A stretch of 64,000 nt of DNA. Origin: Nymphaea colorata. Its lineage: Eukaryota; Streptophyta; Magnoliopsida; Nymphaeales; Nymphaeaceae. Below the pieces are notes generated by a model that made no database searches, was not told the origin of the DNA, and was given only the letters and a program-made list of their open reading frames with translations. Shown here piece after piece: positions 32,337 through 43,535 of this stretch. The position numbers and the translations under genes were made by a program. Location: contig NC_045145.1 of assembly GCF_008831285.2 (NCBI RefSeq), positions 12,338,802 through 12,402,801 on the forward strand, given 5' to 3'. Position 1 is the first letter of the stretch. Each line of letters starts with the position of its first letter.

Positions 32337-32660
32337 TTGGAACGGTTCAATTGGACATTCGATCATGATGGAAAATGACATTTAAAGTCTACCCATCTGA
32401 CCAAGTGATGAGGCAGTTCCAATTCTTTTGCTTACGTTACATGGAAAGGCACAATTTATAGATAAAGGTAGAAAGAGAAACAGAACATATCATTAAGTGA
32501 CAAATTTTAATGATTTTGCAAAAATTGTCAAAAACAATAAAGAAATATAGAAAAGGTATTAGAAAAAGGGAGGAAGGTGGTGGTGGACTCAAAAGAGGAG
32601 TTCAAGTTGTGTGCGCCGGCCAGTGCACACAAAAATCATATGCCAAAAGAAAAAGAAAAA
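32337..32660 (+). repeat. Dispersed repeat, direct copy at 43272-43535
   Basis: GGAACGGTTCAATTGGACAT, GGCAGTTCCAATTCTTTKGC and CATATGCCAAAAGAAAAAGA occur in the same order in both copies. The 32-kb copy carries an additional insertion before the last word. Confidence 0.8.
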
Positions 32661-32689
32661 AGGGGCATCTTTGAAATTAGAGAGAGAGT

Positions 32690-33066
32690 TCAGGGATCCA
32701 TTAGAGCCACAAAGATGGGTAGCCTTCGCTTGTTGTGGGCCACACCAGCATTGGGATTGATAACCGTGTCCACCATAACTTTGAATTCCTCCGACTGAGG
32801 CGTTATCTTCTTTTCCTCTTCGCTTGACACCACTTCCTGAGGTGTGCTTAATCCTTGAGCACTCACTCTAGGCCTGCTGACCTGCTCAAATGCAGAAGAC
32901 ACGAATCAATTCCTTGAAAACATCACCAGTTTCATAGTTTGTCACGAAGTGTGAATGGTTATCATGCTTCAATAGGCCTAGTGACAGCAGTGTTTTCTTA
33001 AGCCGTACTTCGGGCTTGTTCCTCTGAGGCACCGGCAGCAGCTCCTGCTTCCCATGTGCAAACTGC
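32690..33066 (-). pseudogene. Orphan conserved-looking exon(s), gene unidentified
   Basis: On the minus strand a 3'-splice-like TTGCAG is followed from about 33066 by FAHGKQELLPVPQRNKPEVR, KKTLLSLGLLKHDNHSHFV and ETGDVFKELIRV, ending at TGA near 32892. A shifted frame continues EQVSRPRVSAQG, EEEKKITPQSEEFK and VINPNAGVAHNKRRLPIFVA, ending at a stop at 32690. Composition, charge pattern and the acceptor site look like real plant coding sequence, perhaps the last one or two exons of a gene with a frameshift at the join (CATTTGAGCAG|GTCAGC). I do not recognise the family. No upstream exons are visible, and a copia LTR begins about 200 bases upstream at 33271. Confidence 0.45.
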
Positions 33067-33270
33067 AACCGCATAGGTGTGAGAATGAGCTATTAGAACC
33101 ACATATCACATATGCTAGTGCAGATATAACTAAGCAAATGCATGCACACACTACCAGTCTCCTACGAAAGAAGTGTTAAAACATGGAAAAAAAAAACAAC
33201 TTACGTCGTTTGGTTCGGAATTTTGATGCCTGCATTCATGGGAAAGGGAGCTTTCTCATTATTCATTCTC

Positions 33271-33606
33271 TGATGTTCTTGAGAGAAGATGGACTCTCAA
33301 TATATAGAGTAGAGGCCAGACTATTTTGTGCAAGATAATCAACCAGAATCCTGCGTGATATAAGTAAAGTGTCAAGAAAAAAGGGATCAGATCTCTTATC
33401 AAGATCTGTTATTGTTATGTAGACTACATTTTCGGTGGTTAATGGATTGGAAAAGAAATTGTGTAATATCATGATCTTGTATACCAAAAATCTTGTAAGG
33501 GATAACCTTTTTTTGTACTATATATATTTTGCTCAAAGGAATCAATAAATACAAGTTCTCTCTAGCTTTATCTTTCATTCTTCCTCTGTTTTCTTCTCTA
33601 AGTTTT
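33271..33606 (+). mobile_element. Copia LTR, copy B (3' end lost)
   Basis: Begins with the same TGATGTTCTTGAGAGAAGAT as copy A, lacks about 220 internal bases relative to it, and breaks at CTAAGTTTT before the terminal CTCA, where a LINE fragment starts. The last ~200 bases recur almost identically at 34210-34424. Confidence 0.8.
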
Positions 33607-34209
33607 GGAACCAGTCATTTCTTTGCTAGATCCCATCTGCTGGCAACCATGACTCTTCCACCCAGTTTCCATTCTCTCCTTCTAAAAACTACCCTGAGTT
33701 CGTCCTCACTGTGAACCCTTCCAAACCAGTCATTTCTTTGCTAGTTTTCATTCCATCCAAACTCCTGAAAATTGGTTTTTTAATGGAGGAGAAGGAATCA
33801 AACCTGATGAGGAGTCACGGTTCTCCCCTTCAATTCTTTTTGTTATCAATTGAAATCTCCTGCTCTATCTACTTGTCACCCACGAGCTGGTTGTCTTCAA
33901 GTTACTCCGCAATTGCTGGTCTCCTGTAAATCAATCTCTGCATTCCAATCATTCTGGGTCTAATGTTCCTTTCCAACTTCCATCTGCCTATGGAGAAACC
34001 GAAACTTGTTATCCCCCAATTCTGGTTCTGCTTTTGATCTGGGTCTCTCCTTTGTTAATTCCTTAGCTCTCCTGACATCATGATAATCTTCAATTCCTTC
34101 CACACATCTTTCTTTGCCACACCCTCTTGAGAAGAAACCACCAATTGATCAACTCTACACCCACTTGTAATATGAGTATATATTCGTTTTTCAATGGGAG
34201 GAAAATTTA
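33607..34209 (-). mobile_element. LINE ORF1 (DUF4283) fragment, second copy
   Basis: Very similar to 26290-26860: landmarks ACCCAGTTTCCATTCTCYCC, ACCAGTCATTTCTTTSCTAG, CAAGTTACTCCRCAATTGCT. On the minus strand the DUF4283 start (SEDELRVVFRRGEWK-like) is cut at the LTR B junction. It ends with the CTCTACACCCACTTGTAATA motif also found at both sides of the first copy. Confidence 0.7.
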
Positions 34210-34424
34210 TTATCAAGATCTGTTATTGTTATGTAGACTACATTTTCGGTGGTTAATGGATTGGAAAAGAAATTGTGTAATATCATGATCTTGTATACCA
34301 AAAATCTTGTAAGGGATAACCTTTTTTTGTACTATATATATTTTGCTCAAAGGAATCAATAAATACAAGTTCTCTCTAGCTTTATCTTTCACTCTTCCTC
34401 TGTTTTCTTCTCTAAGTTTTCTCA
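34210..34424 (+). mobile_element. Copia LTR, copy C (3' part)
   Basis: Begins TTATCAAGATCTGTTATTGT and ends AGTTTTCTCA directly before an intact primer-binding site. It matches the end of copy B almost base for base, including the same 220-base internal deletion relative to copy A. AATAAA lies just before the ACAAGTTCTC word. Confidence 0.85.
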
Positions 34425-34436
34425 TGGTATCAGAGC
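34425..34436 (+). promoter_or_regulatory. Primer-binding site (initiator tRNA-Met)
   Basis: TGGTATCAGAGC is the exact plant initiator tRNA-Met complement, immediately after the LTR end CTCA. Confidence 0.9.
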
Positions 34437-34680
34437 AAAATGAGGGAGGGAAATCAACTGCTCCCTTCCGTTACCTCCAAAAAATTCAAGCTTTTGTAGG
34501 GAGGTTCTTCAGACACCTGGAATTGGAATAATCTTCTGCTCGACAGCTAGAATCGCCTGAAGAATCATCGCCGTCCTTCCTCTCTGCAACCTGATACAGC
34601 TTCGTCTCCAGCAAATTATTTCAAAGAACGGCTGGAAAGGAAGTCAGGGAAGGGCACCTTTCTCTCCGGATTCTTCCTGT
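34437..34680 (+). mobile_element. Copia leader, second copy
   Basis: Matches 25524-25760 (CAACTGCTCCCTTCCGTTA, CAGACACCTGGAATTGGAAT, GGAAAGGAAGTCAGG). Stops abruptly near CGGATTCTTCCT. Confidence 0.75.
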
Positions 34681-35481
34681 TATTGTTATGCAGATCTTGA
34701 TAAAAATTACATGATATTACACTAGCTTGGAGTGTATCACCAAAGTGCGACATGGCAGGTCGCACTTTTCAACTTGCCATGTCGTAATCACAGGTTCTTT
34801 TGGCAATCCATAGTAAAAAAGGGGCAGGCCCGTATCAAGAGAACTGAAAATATGAGGACCGTATTTAGAATTTCTAGAAGAATCAAGCCCCTAAATACAA
34901 TTTTTTCTACAACAGATCCGTTCTTTTCATCTCTCCAAATTACTGCTTCACATGGAGTTATGTCTCCTATTCACTACCATACTCTGTTTGAATTAATATG
35001 GAAAAATGAAGATGTGTTTCTCTTTTTTTTAAAAAACAAAAAGATTTGCCAGTTCTGATCTCTGGTGTATAATATTCAACTTCGTTATAATAAAATATTC
35101 ATTTTCATTTTGGCTTTTCAGCTATTCAGGGATGAGAATGATATTTACACGATACTTTGTTACCTAAGACAATCAATGGATTATCCTGATTGAGTATAAA
35201 CCCCATGGGTTACCAAAAATATATCTTTTTTTCATTTTTTTTTTCGGCTCCCAAATTCAATTTTCTTTTTAGAAGCCAAAAAAAATAGAAAATTTATCTA
35301 TTTCACCATAAACAGAATTTTAGACCAATTAAAATCGACGACACATTCAACATATAATAGCAAGAGGAAGAAAGTCGTGTGGCACCAGCAGCTTAAAGAA
35401 ACAAATTGAAATATTCAATGTGCCTTTATGTAATTTCTTCCAAATTGTAATTGGAAAGCAACCTTTAGCTTTTTTAGAGAT
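34681..35481. other. Spacer with a small palindrome
   Basis: Positions about 34746-34788 carry CGACATGGCA and TGCCATGTCG, a 10-bp inverted pair around a short loop that itself repeats GTCGCACTTTT. Otherwise no gene or repeat was recognised. Confidence 0.45.
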
Positions 35482-35644
35482 AGAAATTGGGTATTATCAT
35501 GATCTTGTATACCAAAAATCATGTAAGTGATAACCATTTTTTGTATTATAGATATATATATGTTGCTTAAAGGAATCAATAAAAACAAGTTCTCTCCAGC
35601 TAGATCTTTCACCCTTACTCTGTTTTCTTCCCTAAGTTTTCTCA
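35482..35644 (+). mobile_element. Copia LTR, copy D (3' part)
   Basis: TTATCATGATCTTGTATACC to AGTTTTCTCA matches the final 160 bases of LTR A. No primer site follows (CAAAGCAACAAGATC), so it may be a 3' LTR remnant or an isolated scrap. Confidence 0.75.
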
Positions 35645-36961
35645 CAAAGCAACAAGATCTTGATGGGCAAGGGAACAATGAAATAAGGCAACTATGAGAA
35701 AGGCAGCTGTAGATAAACTTTTCCAACAGAAAAGTGAGGTAATGGAGACAATTCCTGTGACTGTACCTAGGAACTTGTGAGGAGTATGACTCATTCTTGG
35801 AAGTCTTGTAGTTTCGTCGCTTATGATGGCTGTGAAGGGTAAAACCTATAGATTGGACTTGAACCATGGCTTCCTTGCACACTTTGAGAATTTGGAAGGT
35901 CTCCGTTCATAAAAGGTTTCTTAAACATTGAGGAGAAAAGACCAAACATTTACAAGACGATGGTAACTAAAACTTGCTTAGATTCCTAACTTAGTCAGAC
36001 TCTCATACGAGCCAAGATTGGAAGGTTGCGTTGGATTTACAGTGCAAATTTTGATTCCCATTCTACCATCTTTTCTGGGTATTTGGGATTTTCCTAAGAA
36101 AACAATAAGATGGTGGTGGGACAAACATATAATTTCTGAGCAGCAGCAACTTTAAACGAATTCCCATTCCTACTGTTTGTTTTGGATTTTAGATTCACAT
36201 TCAGTCATGTCAGTGGAATCTTTATTTTAAAGAAAACGGATCGAAAAGTCAGAATTTTGAGACCCAAAGCTTGAAATGTTCAAGTTTTTTACTGTAAATT
36301 TCACGGAAAACATGAATTTCATTACTCCAGAAAATCAGAATCCTAATTTTTGACCTCAGCTGTTATTTTGGTTATGAACGCGACAGCTCTTTCAAACCTT
36401 AATTTAAAGTTCAAACTTGGGTGAACTTGGGCCCAATTATATGGAGTAGCCCCATGAGATCTGCCTCATAGTCAATTGAAAATATGTTAACCATATATTA
36501 AGTGTTTTATGAAAGGAAAAAAAATCTAGCTCCGCCCCTGATTGCAGAAGACAAAAAATCCCACAAAAATGAAAAAAGAACAAACAAGTCATGGGCTTGG
36601 TGCTGGGTGTGCAGGGCACCATTAATCTCTCCATCTGAATATCCGTGTAAGTTGTGGCCCCTTGTTTTGCAGTTACCTCTGTTCTAATTTTCTTTCCCCT
36701 GTTGTTATCCAAGCCAAGGACACCCTTTGGATCATGTCACCTATGCTATGGGAAAGTGCAGCATGGCTTGAGTTTGACACGCAAGTTCGAGTTAGCCAGT
36801 ATTTAACTGTTCCTTTACTATATATCATTTCTAGCATAGGCAGCATATCTTTGTGGCTAAAAATATGGAATGAATAAAAATTCTTACCATTAAAAAGACA
36901 TGCTTTTTTCCTTTTCATCCTTGTATTGCCAAATGCATTGGAAGACATGGCATATATATGG
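35645..36961. other. Spacer, no gene seen
   Basis: No domain. A TCTAGCTCCGCCCCTGA word near 36525 looks like one end of a MITE related to 61634-61841, but the partner end was not found. Confidence 0.35.
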
Positions 36962-37040
36962 AAGAACCAGCACCAAAGGAATTACAACAGAACAACTACA
37001 AAGAACCAGCACCAAAGGAATTGCAACAGAACGACTACCG
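36962..37040. repeat. 39-bp tandem duplication
   Basis: Units beginning AAGAACCAGCACCAAAGGAA at 36962 and 37001. The 13-codon repeat is in frame on the plus strand but lies in no recognisable gene. Confidence 0.8.
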
Positions 37041-39726
37041 CAAACAAAATAAGCTTCAAACCAAACCATGCAATTGTTGCGACCTGGAACCAAAACTTTC
37101 AAAAAATTAGCCAATACAAATAAATGAACATATTGTGAATCAACAAATTGTACATATATCATAAATTCTTCGTATAGGTTAAGTTGATCTTTTACATACA
37201 AGAATTTGCAAGAAAAGATGAAGAAGTCTTCCAAATAAAGGCATTGCTTTCTGTCAATAAATTTGAACCTTGCCGCCTTTTAGATAATAATAAGAATCAT
37301 AGTGGGGTACTAAGCTGAGCAGTACTACTTGGTGGCTACCCTTTAGATGCATTTTGAAATATTTTCGATGCCCACTCCGAATAAGTGCCACCCCAACCCA
37401 GACTTTCACTTGGAGTGACCAAATGCATTTCAAAAATATTTTTGTATACCCACTCAAACGTGCTCTTATTCACAATTACAAGATTGGTTTGATTCAATAA
37501 GAAAGGAGATGAAATGGTTGTAAAAGATACTTTCGAACTTTTTTATTTACTTCATCAAATTGAATACAAGAGAACAAGAACATAGGTCGGATGATTTCCT
37601 TTTTAAACAATTTGAGAAGTTTTTTGCTACCTGAAAGTTTAAGTATCCTTTATAATTATTTCTTTTCAATAACAAACTCGCACTTTGTTGCTCCAAAGAA
37701 GAAAATAAAGAAAAAGAAACAGTAAAATGATGAAAAAAAAGATAAGTGTTCATGGAGCGAGATTTTTATGTTAAACGAGCTTTTTATATTAAAAAGTTGA
37801 ATCCTCCATTCATGCTTCCCCTCTTTCCTAGAAGCACCCCCAACTTACAATTTTCAGAATTCTATTTAAAAAATAAATAAATACATAAAAAAATCTAATA
37901 CTGCTGTTTTGGCAACGTCAAAATCAAGTGTGAATGTCATGTTCCGCAGCAGATCTTTAATTCAATGTACCAAAAGTTTGGATGGGATAGCACAATATCC
38001 ATCTACATTTTGGCCAATGGATGGCTGGTCATAACCCCCTTAAAACATGCCTTAAGCAAATACAAACTAATGTATGCATAATTTGTCCTCATTAAGCATC
38101 TATTAGTCATTTTTATCAGGCAAACATATTTTTTTTTTTTAATTAGTGGTGCAAAACTTACATTGTGTTTTATGACAATGTGAAAATGGTTTTTCATGTC
38201 ACTAGTTATTCTCCAGTCTTCTTGAAATTTCTTTTTATTTTATTATGTTTTGTTTTTCTAACCGAAGACGACGTTCCAATTCCAGTGACTTTTGAGCTCA
38301 GCTGCCAATAATATACATTCTAGGGGTGGACAAAACATCTCATAATAAATTTTGACTGAAGTTCTGACGATGATTTATCTCTTCAGAGAACCTGGACACG
38401 CTTTTCTCATTGTCGTTTTTGTCTTAACACTGTTTGAAAACCCAGCCTCATTTTCCACTGGACAATTCATTCAAGACAAGTTATCCAGTGAAACTAATTT
38501 GGGACAGTTTCCACCTACAATGTCATTTATGCAATGATTCATGGCCGGAGCCTAAGTAGAATTTAGCAATATTGAGTAAAAAATTCCATAGCTCAACTAT
38601 GTAGGCTAAATTCCATTTTTTTTTTCTATGTTGCAACGTAAATTGAATGGACTTCCATTGGATTAGAAATTACTCATGCTTAAAATCAGATATATCCCAA
38701 TTAATATAATTACAAACAGTGGTATAAATTTTTTCAAAGGGCAAAACTAGCATAGCATAAACGGTCGGGCTTGAGGCTTATGGAGATGCATGTCTAGTCG
38801 ATTCCCAAGTGGTGGAGTATGGTATATAAGTGGAAGGGAGCAGTGGTACACTACTAATGTACGTAGCTCAAAGCCCTATAGACTTGGGGAACGAGGGGAC
38901 TTAATGCTTCTTCTGTTTTGAGTGGTGAGTTATTGACCTTGAAAGGGTAACAATAACTCGTTCAAGTTTAAATAAAGTAACTGCATGTATTACATAAAAT
39001 GCTGTTAAACAAAGAAATTTAAACTTGTGCTTTTAGTGCACCACTAAAAGTTAGATGTGCATTTAGAGGAGTTCCATAAGTTTTTGGATTCATGTTCGCT
39101 TCGAAATTGAACTCAGAATCGATGACAGATTTGAATCCAAATCACTAATTAGTTATGATTCAAGTATCGTATGTGACAAAGGATTTAGAGACTACCCGAT
39201 ATCTGACTCGAATCGGCATCCCATAGGAGGCATTTATTTGGCCGTGGATCTGAGATCCCCTCGGATCTCAAATCTTTTTTCTATATGACCCACTGTTCAA
39301 ACAAACAGTGGATTCCACGTGAGTGAAAAATATGGATCTTAATCCAGGTTTCTCCCTAAAAACTTATGTTCTGAGGTCGGACAGAAGGAGGTCTCAAATC
39401 AAATCTACTGTTTTCCCGGAAAGAGATTTGGTCCTCCTTCGAATATCTCGACCCAAAAAATGGACTGGACTCGGATGTGGATCCGATCACTGGTGAGATC
39501 ATCCAGTACCAATGATTGGATCATCCATGGTTTAACCTTCAAATCGGGTTCTGTGTAGGAAAAAGAAGTATAAAGTTCCACTTGTACCGCTTCGTCGAGT
39601 GGTAACCACACCAGCTTAACATATCGGATACATGAAAATGTTGCTTTGTTAGTGCCATATGAGAGCCATGAACAGATTTGGGCTGATTCTCGTAAAACTA
39701 ACATCGATCATCTGATTTTCTGTATT
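37041..39726. other. Spacer, no gene seen
   Basis: A weak GAATC-type block lies at about 39080-39230. No coding domains, RNA genes or clear repeat borders were seen. Confidence 0.4.
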
Positions 39727-40015
39727 CCGGCAGCAACCCCTATCGCCGGAATTTCTCAGGCTCGACTGAATTTCTCTGCTGCGGATGTCAGTGAAGAGCC
39801 CATTGCAGATCCTCACGAATCATCTCCAGAAATCTCCTCTCGGCAGCTCCTGTTCTCAGCCTGCAGGTTCTCTCAACCCTTCACTGAGTCACAAACTCAG
39901 GCAGTCATATTTCCTTCTGTTCAATGACTATGGTTTCTTCTCTGATTTAAGACGGCAAAAGAGCTTCTCCAACGAAGGAAAGAGAGGAAACAGAATTTGG
40001 GGCTGTCGAACAGTA
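39727..40015 (+). mobile_element. Copia leader, third copy
   Basis: Matches 25757-26040 (CCGGAATTTCTCAGG, TGCTGCGGATGTCAGTGA, TTCTCTGATTTAAGACGGCA). It places the following gag in the same copia family as the LTRs further left. Confidence 0.7.
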
Positions 40016-40576
40016 ATGAGGTGGTTTTTTTTTTTATGGGCGCGCTTTGAACTATTTCTCTGTTTTCTCTGAGGAGAGCTTGACGGTGATATTCTGAGAT
40101 CCCTGGATTTTCTGCCCCTTGAACATGAGCATCAAAGCAGAAATTCGCGAAGCCTGCTCTTTTCGCGTCGAACGAACACCACCGAGTTGGGTTCATCGAA
40201 GATCTTCATTCACTCCTCTCTATTTCGCTCTCGGCCCTGCAACTATGGCTTCTCTATTTTCTGAAGGTTAGTTTTTTTCTCTTTCTCAGTGTCAAGAGAA
40301 TTTGAGTTTCGGAAGTCGTGGAGTCAATACTTGGAGCCAGAAAAGGAGGAGGAAGACGTCTGCTGCTGCTCAAGGGAGACCTGCTGCTTGGCCTGCTTGC
40401 CGAAGGAAAGGCGGAAGTGAACCCTCATCCGCTCGTATATCTCTGCCTCCTCTCCCTCCATGGTCATGTCTCTGGATCGATCATTGCACGACGACAGGAA
40501 GAGACTCAAGTGATCGTTTTTTGTGGAAGCCCAGCTGACCATTGTCTTCCTTCTCTAAGAACAATAAGAAGGAACT
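40016..40576. other. Copia leader continuation, possible host-gene piece
   Basis: This GC-richer stretch lies between the shared leader and gag and has no counterpart at 26 kb. Minus-strand frame 40324-40542 reads TMEGEEAEIYERMRVHF and LSFGKQAKQQ, which looks like genuine plant protein rather than random translation, but I cannot name it. A plus-strand ATGGCTTCTCTATTTTCTGA followed by AGGTTAG (near 40245-40273) resembles a first exon with a splice donor. Either may be a captured gene fragment. Confidence 0.35.
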
Positions 40577-41285
40577 ATGGCAGACCAAGAAAAGAATAAT
40601 GGTGACATCAGTAATTCAGAAAATTCTCAGGTGATGACTGATTCCATCTTTTTACATCATTCTGATAATCCCAAAAGTGTGTTGGTATCTCAAGCAATTA
40701 ACGGTGACAATTTTGCCATTTGGAGTAGAGCCATGATAATGGCCTTGTCAGCGAAAAATAAATTAGGGTTGGTAGATGGATTTATCAAAGAGCCAAAAGA
40801 AGGAGATAAGAATCGTGCCTTATGGGTTAGATGCAATAATATGATTCTTTCATGGATTTTAAATTCTATTAGCAAAGAAATTGCTGCTAGTATTGCTTAT
40901 GCTAATTCTGCTGAAGATGTATGGAAAGATTTAAAAGACAGGTTTACTCAGAGTTTAGCACCAAGGATATATCAACTGCAGTTCTATATGTCGACTTCAA
41001 CAAGAGACTCTAACGGTTACTATGTACTACACAAACACTAAGGCATCATGGGATGATCTTAACTCCTATTCTCCCATACCGTCTTGTGCATGTGGTGCTA
41101 TGAGAATTTACTCAGATCATATTCAAAGAGAAAGAGTAATCCAATTCTTGATGGGGCTAAATGACTCATAGGGAGCAATTCGTGGTCAAATCTTACTACT
41201 TGATCCCTTGCCCAACATTAACAAAGTTTATGCTTTAGTTCTACAGGAGGAAAAACAATGTGAAGCAAGATTCACATTGTCACAT
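40577..41285 (+). pseudogene. Ty1/copia gag
   Basis: From ATG 40577 the frame gives the Retrotran_gag_3/UBN2-type start SDNPKSVLVSQAINGDNFAI, WSRAMIMALSAKNKLGLVDG and then DVWKDLKDRF. After a frameshift near 41012 it continues as TKASWDDLNSYSPIPSC, ERVIQFLMGLND, an in-frame TAG at 41169-41171, and IRGQILLLDPLPNINKVYAL to EEKQCEARF. These are the standard copia gag landmarks. The zinc knuckle and all of pol are missing; the sequence departs from the family at about 41285. Confidence 0.9.
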
Positions 41286-42539
41286 TCCTCGCCACTAGTT
41301 CAGCCTCCACTGGAACCTGGCCGAGGTCATCCCCTGCAGCCGCAGGATCTTCATTGCCGCTGACTTCATTGTCATCGACATCAGTGCTATATAAGACGAA
41401 AATGTGCTGGTCTTGAGAGGAGATGGGCCCATGCCGTCACGGTGCCAGGTGCTCTATCTCTCCCTCTTTCTTATGTGTGGTACACTCGACAGACCGTGTC
41501 GTGGTTGGCTGGCATGACAACAGAATTCCCTGCAAGGATTTGGTTCACCGAGTGCTCTTGGGATGTTAGGAGGAGAGTCCACTATAGTTGAACTGGCAAG
41601 CTTCACATGATTATAGAAATCATAAGCTCGTCCAAATGGGACTCAAGAAATCATGGTTATACTCTGAAAAGAAATAACCGGTGACATGTCGTTGACCAAT
41701 TAACCTTCCAAGTCTGAAATCCGTATTCACTAGAACCTGCAGATACCTTAGTTAGTACACATGCTTTGATGTTTGCCGGTGGAAACATAAAAAATGAGCC
41801 GACAATGGCTGGGGCGCAGCTAATATTCGTCAATCCCAGGTCAAACTGTAGATTATGAACATAACCTATACAACTTGCTAGCAGTTCCATTCAGATGATG
41901 AGCTGAGATTTGATCTGGCAAGCTGTTACCTCTTTTTACAACCCGTTAGTATAAATGAGCTCTTTGAACTTTAGCTTCCACAAGCTATTTTTAGTTTATC
42001 AACTTGTGCTTTTAATTAGTTTACACAAGAAGAAAATGTAGTCTCCCTTAAACACAAAAAGTGAATATAGTCTGACTCAACAGTTGGAAATTAGTGGACA
42101 ATGTGTCATAACAGCAAAATAAGTGACGCAGAATTTGAAGTTATAAGTTATAAGCACAAGCAGAGTGATAGAATCAATTAGCACGTCAGCTGTGCAGCTT
42201 CTTTGCTGATCATTTGTTTGACGAGTTATGTGTGATTCTATGTCAGCAGTAACACATTATTACTGGCTTACTAATCTGCCTTAAAAATTCCTATAACAAG
42301 TGTTCCATGGATCTGGTTCATTTTTTAAGTAGATTCAGAGTAGAATAAAAATGGGCCTATATTTGAAAGGATCTGCTTGTGTTCCGCTAATTCATTTATT
42401 GGACTGTCAATGTGTCCTTGGTAACAACGGAATCAGTTCGAGCCAGGGTCTGGTAGCTTCAACTACCAGGCCAGCTTGGTCGGACTGATTTCCCTGCTGC
42501 TCTTTATTAAGGTTTGATGTGGAACTAATGGATTTCTTC
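41286..42539. other. Spacer with an unassigned open frame
   Basis: Frame 41657-41890 (minus) contains FDLGLTNISCAPAIVG and looks somewhat protein-like, without a known domain. Near 42440-42470 CTGGTAGCTTCAACTACCAG is a 20-base palindrome-like hairpin. Confidence 0.35.
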
Positions 42540-43010
42540 CTTACATAGCCTCGCATCCAAATTTGGATACAACTTTTCTTAATTTGTATCCAAACTCGAA
42601 TCAGAGTATATAAGTATCCGTACTGTCAATAATATATTTTACATGAATCAGATCCATGGTCATTCGTATCCAAACTCGAATCGTATTCTAATATTTTACA
42701 TTTTTATTTTCTGTATTTGGGTGGTGGCCTTTTGGTTTTGCAATAAAAGTTATTCTTAGACGATTCAAAAGCACCACAACCCTGCCCAAGAGATGGGGAT
42801 GGCATCATTGTTATGAAACAAAGAAAGTTTTTCTGACAAGTCAGTGGGAAAAGAAATGAGCCGGGAGCAAAAATAACTAAACAACCCTATTCATTTTAGA
42901 AAAATGAAAAAGAAGTTGTTTAATTTTGTCATTTTTCAAAAGAAGAAGCTGTCATATCCTTTTAAGCCTGGCAACTACCTCCTTCATGTCTACTCTTACA
43001 TTGGAGAGAT
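42540..43010 (-). repeat. Inverted copy of 55300-55930
   Basis: Reverse-complement matches include GGTGGTGGCCTTTTGGTTTT with 55545, AAGAGATGGGGATGG.. with 55485 and AAAGAAATGAGCCGGGAGCA with 55400. The block is the 3' flank of a receptor-kinase gene (see 42955-43010). Confidence 0.8.
42955..43010 (-). pseudogene. Receptor-kinase C-terminal tail scrap
   Basis: The minus strand reads RVDMKEVVARLKRI before a stop. This is the final helix of the kinase domain, corresponding to ERMDMKEVVARLKTIRR at 54110-54165 and ERMDMKVVVVGLRRIR at 46718-46770. The rest of the exon is replaced by a GAATC-type block (43020-43250). Confidence 0.75.
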
Positions 43011-43019
43011 ATCATCTCT

Positions 43020-43250
43020 GAATTTGAATTCAAGATCTGGTTTCACAATCAGAATCCGAATTTTGAACTGTATCTAGAAGATTTTCAAAAGGTAGTATTG
43101 GATATGAGTAATTACTTAAAACAAAATCTGATCTGAATCCTTATCCGATCCGATACTTATATATATCAGAATTTGAATCTGAATCCAGTCGGATGTTATT
43201 TCTTAATTCCGAAGACAATCTATTCCATAATCAGAGATTAATTTTTTCCC
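43020..43250. repeat. GAATC-type degenerate block
   Basis: ATCAGAATCCGAATTTTGAA, CTGATCTGAATCCTTATCCG and similar words. Confidence 0.6.
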
Positions 43251-43271
43251 CATATCTGTTTTTTTTTTTTT

Positions 43272-43535
43272 TTGGAACGGTTCAATTGGACATGTGATCA
43301 AGATGGAAAATGACATTTAAAGTCTATCCATCTTACCAAGTGAATGACGAGGCAGTTCCAATTCTTTGGCTTACGTTACATGGAAAGGCATGATATCTAG
43401 ATAAAGGTAGAAAGAGAGAGAGAACATATAATTAAGTGACAAATTAATGATTTTGCAAACATTGCCAAAAACAATAAAGGAATACAGACAATCATATGCC
43501 AAAAGAAAAAGAAAAACCGGGCATCTTTGAAATTA
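43272..43535 (+). repeat. Direct copy of the 32337-32660 repeat
   Basis: See 32337-32660; same order of landmarks, closely similar by eye. Confidence 0.8.
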
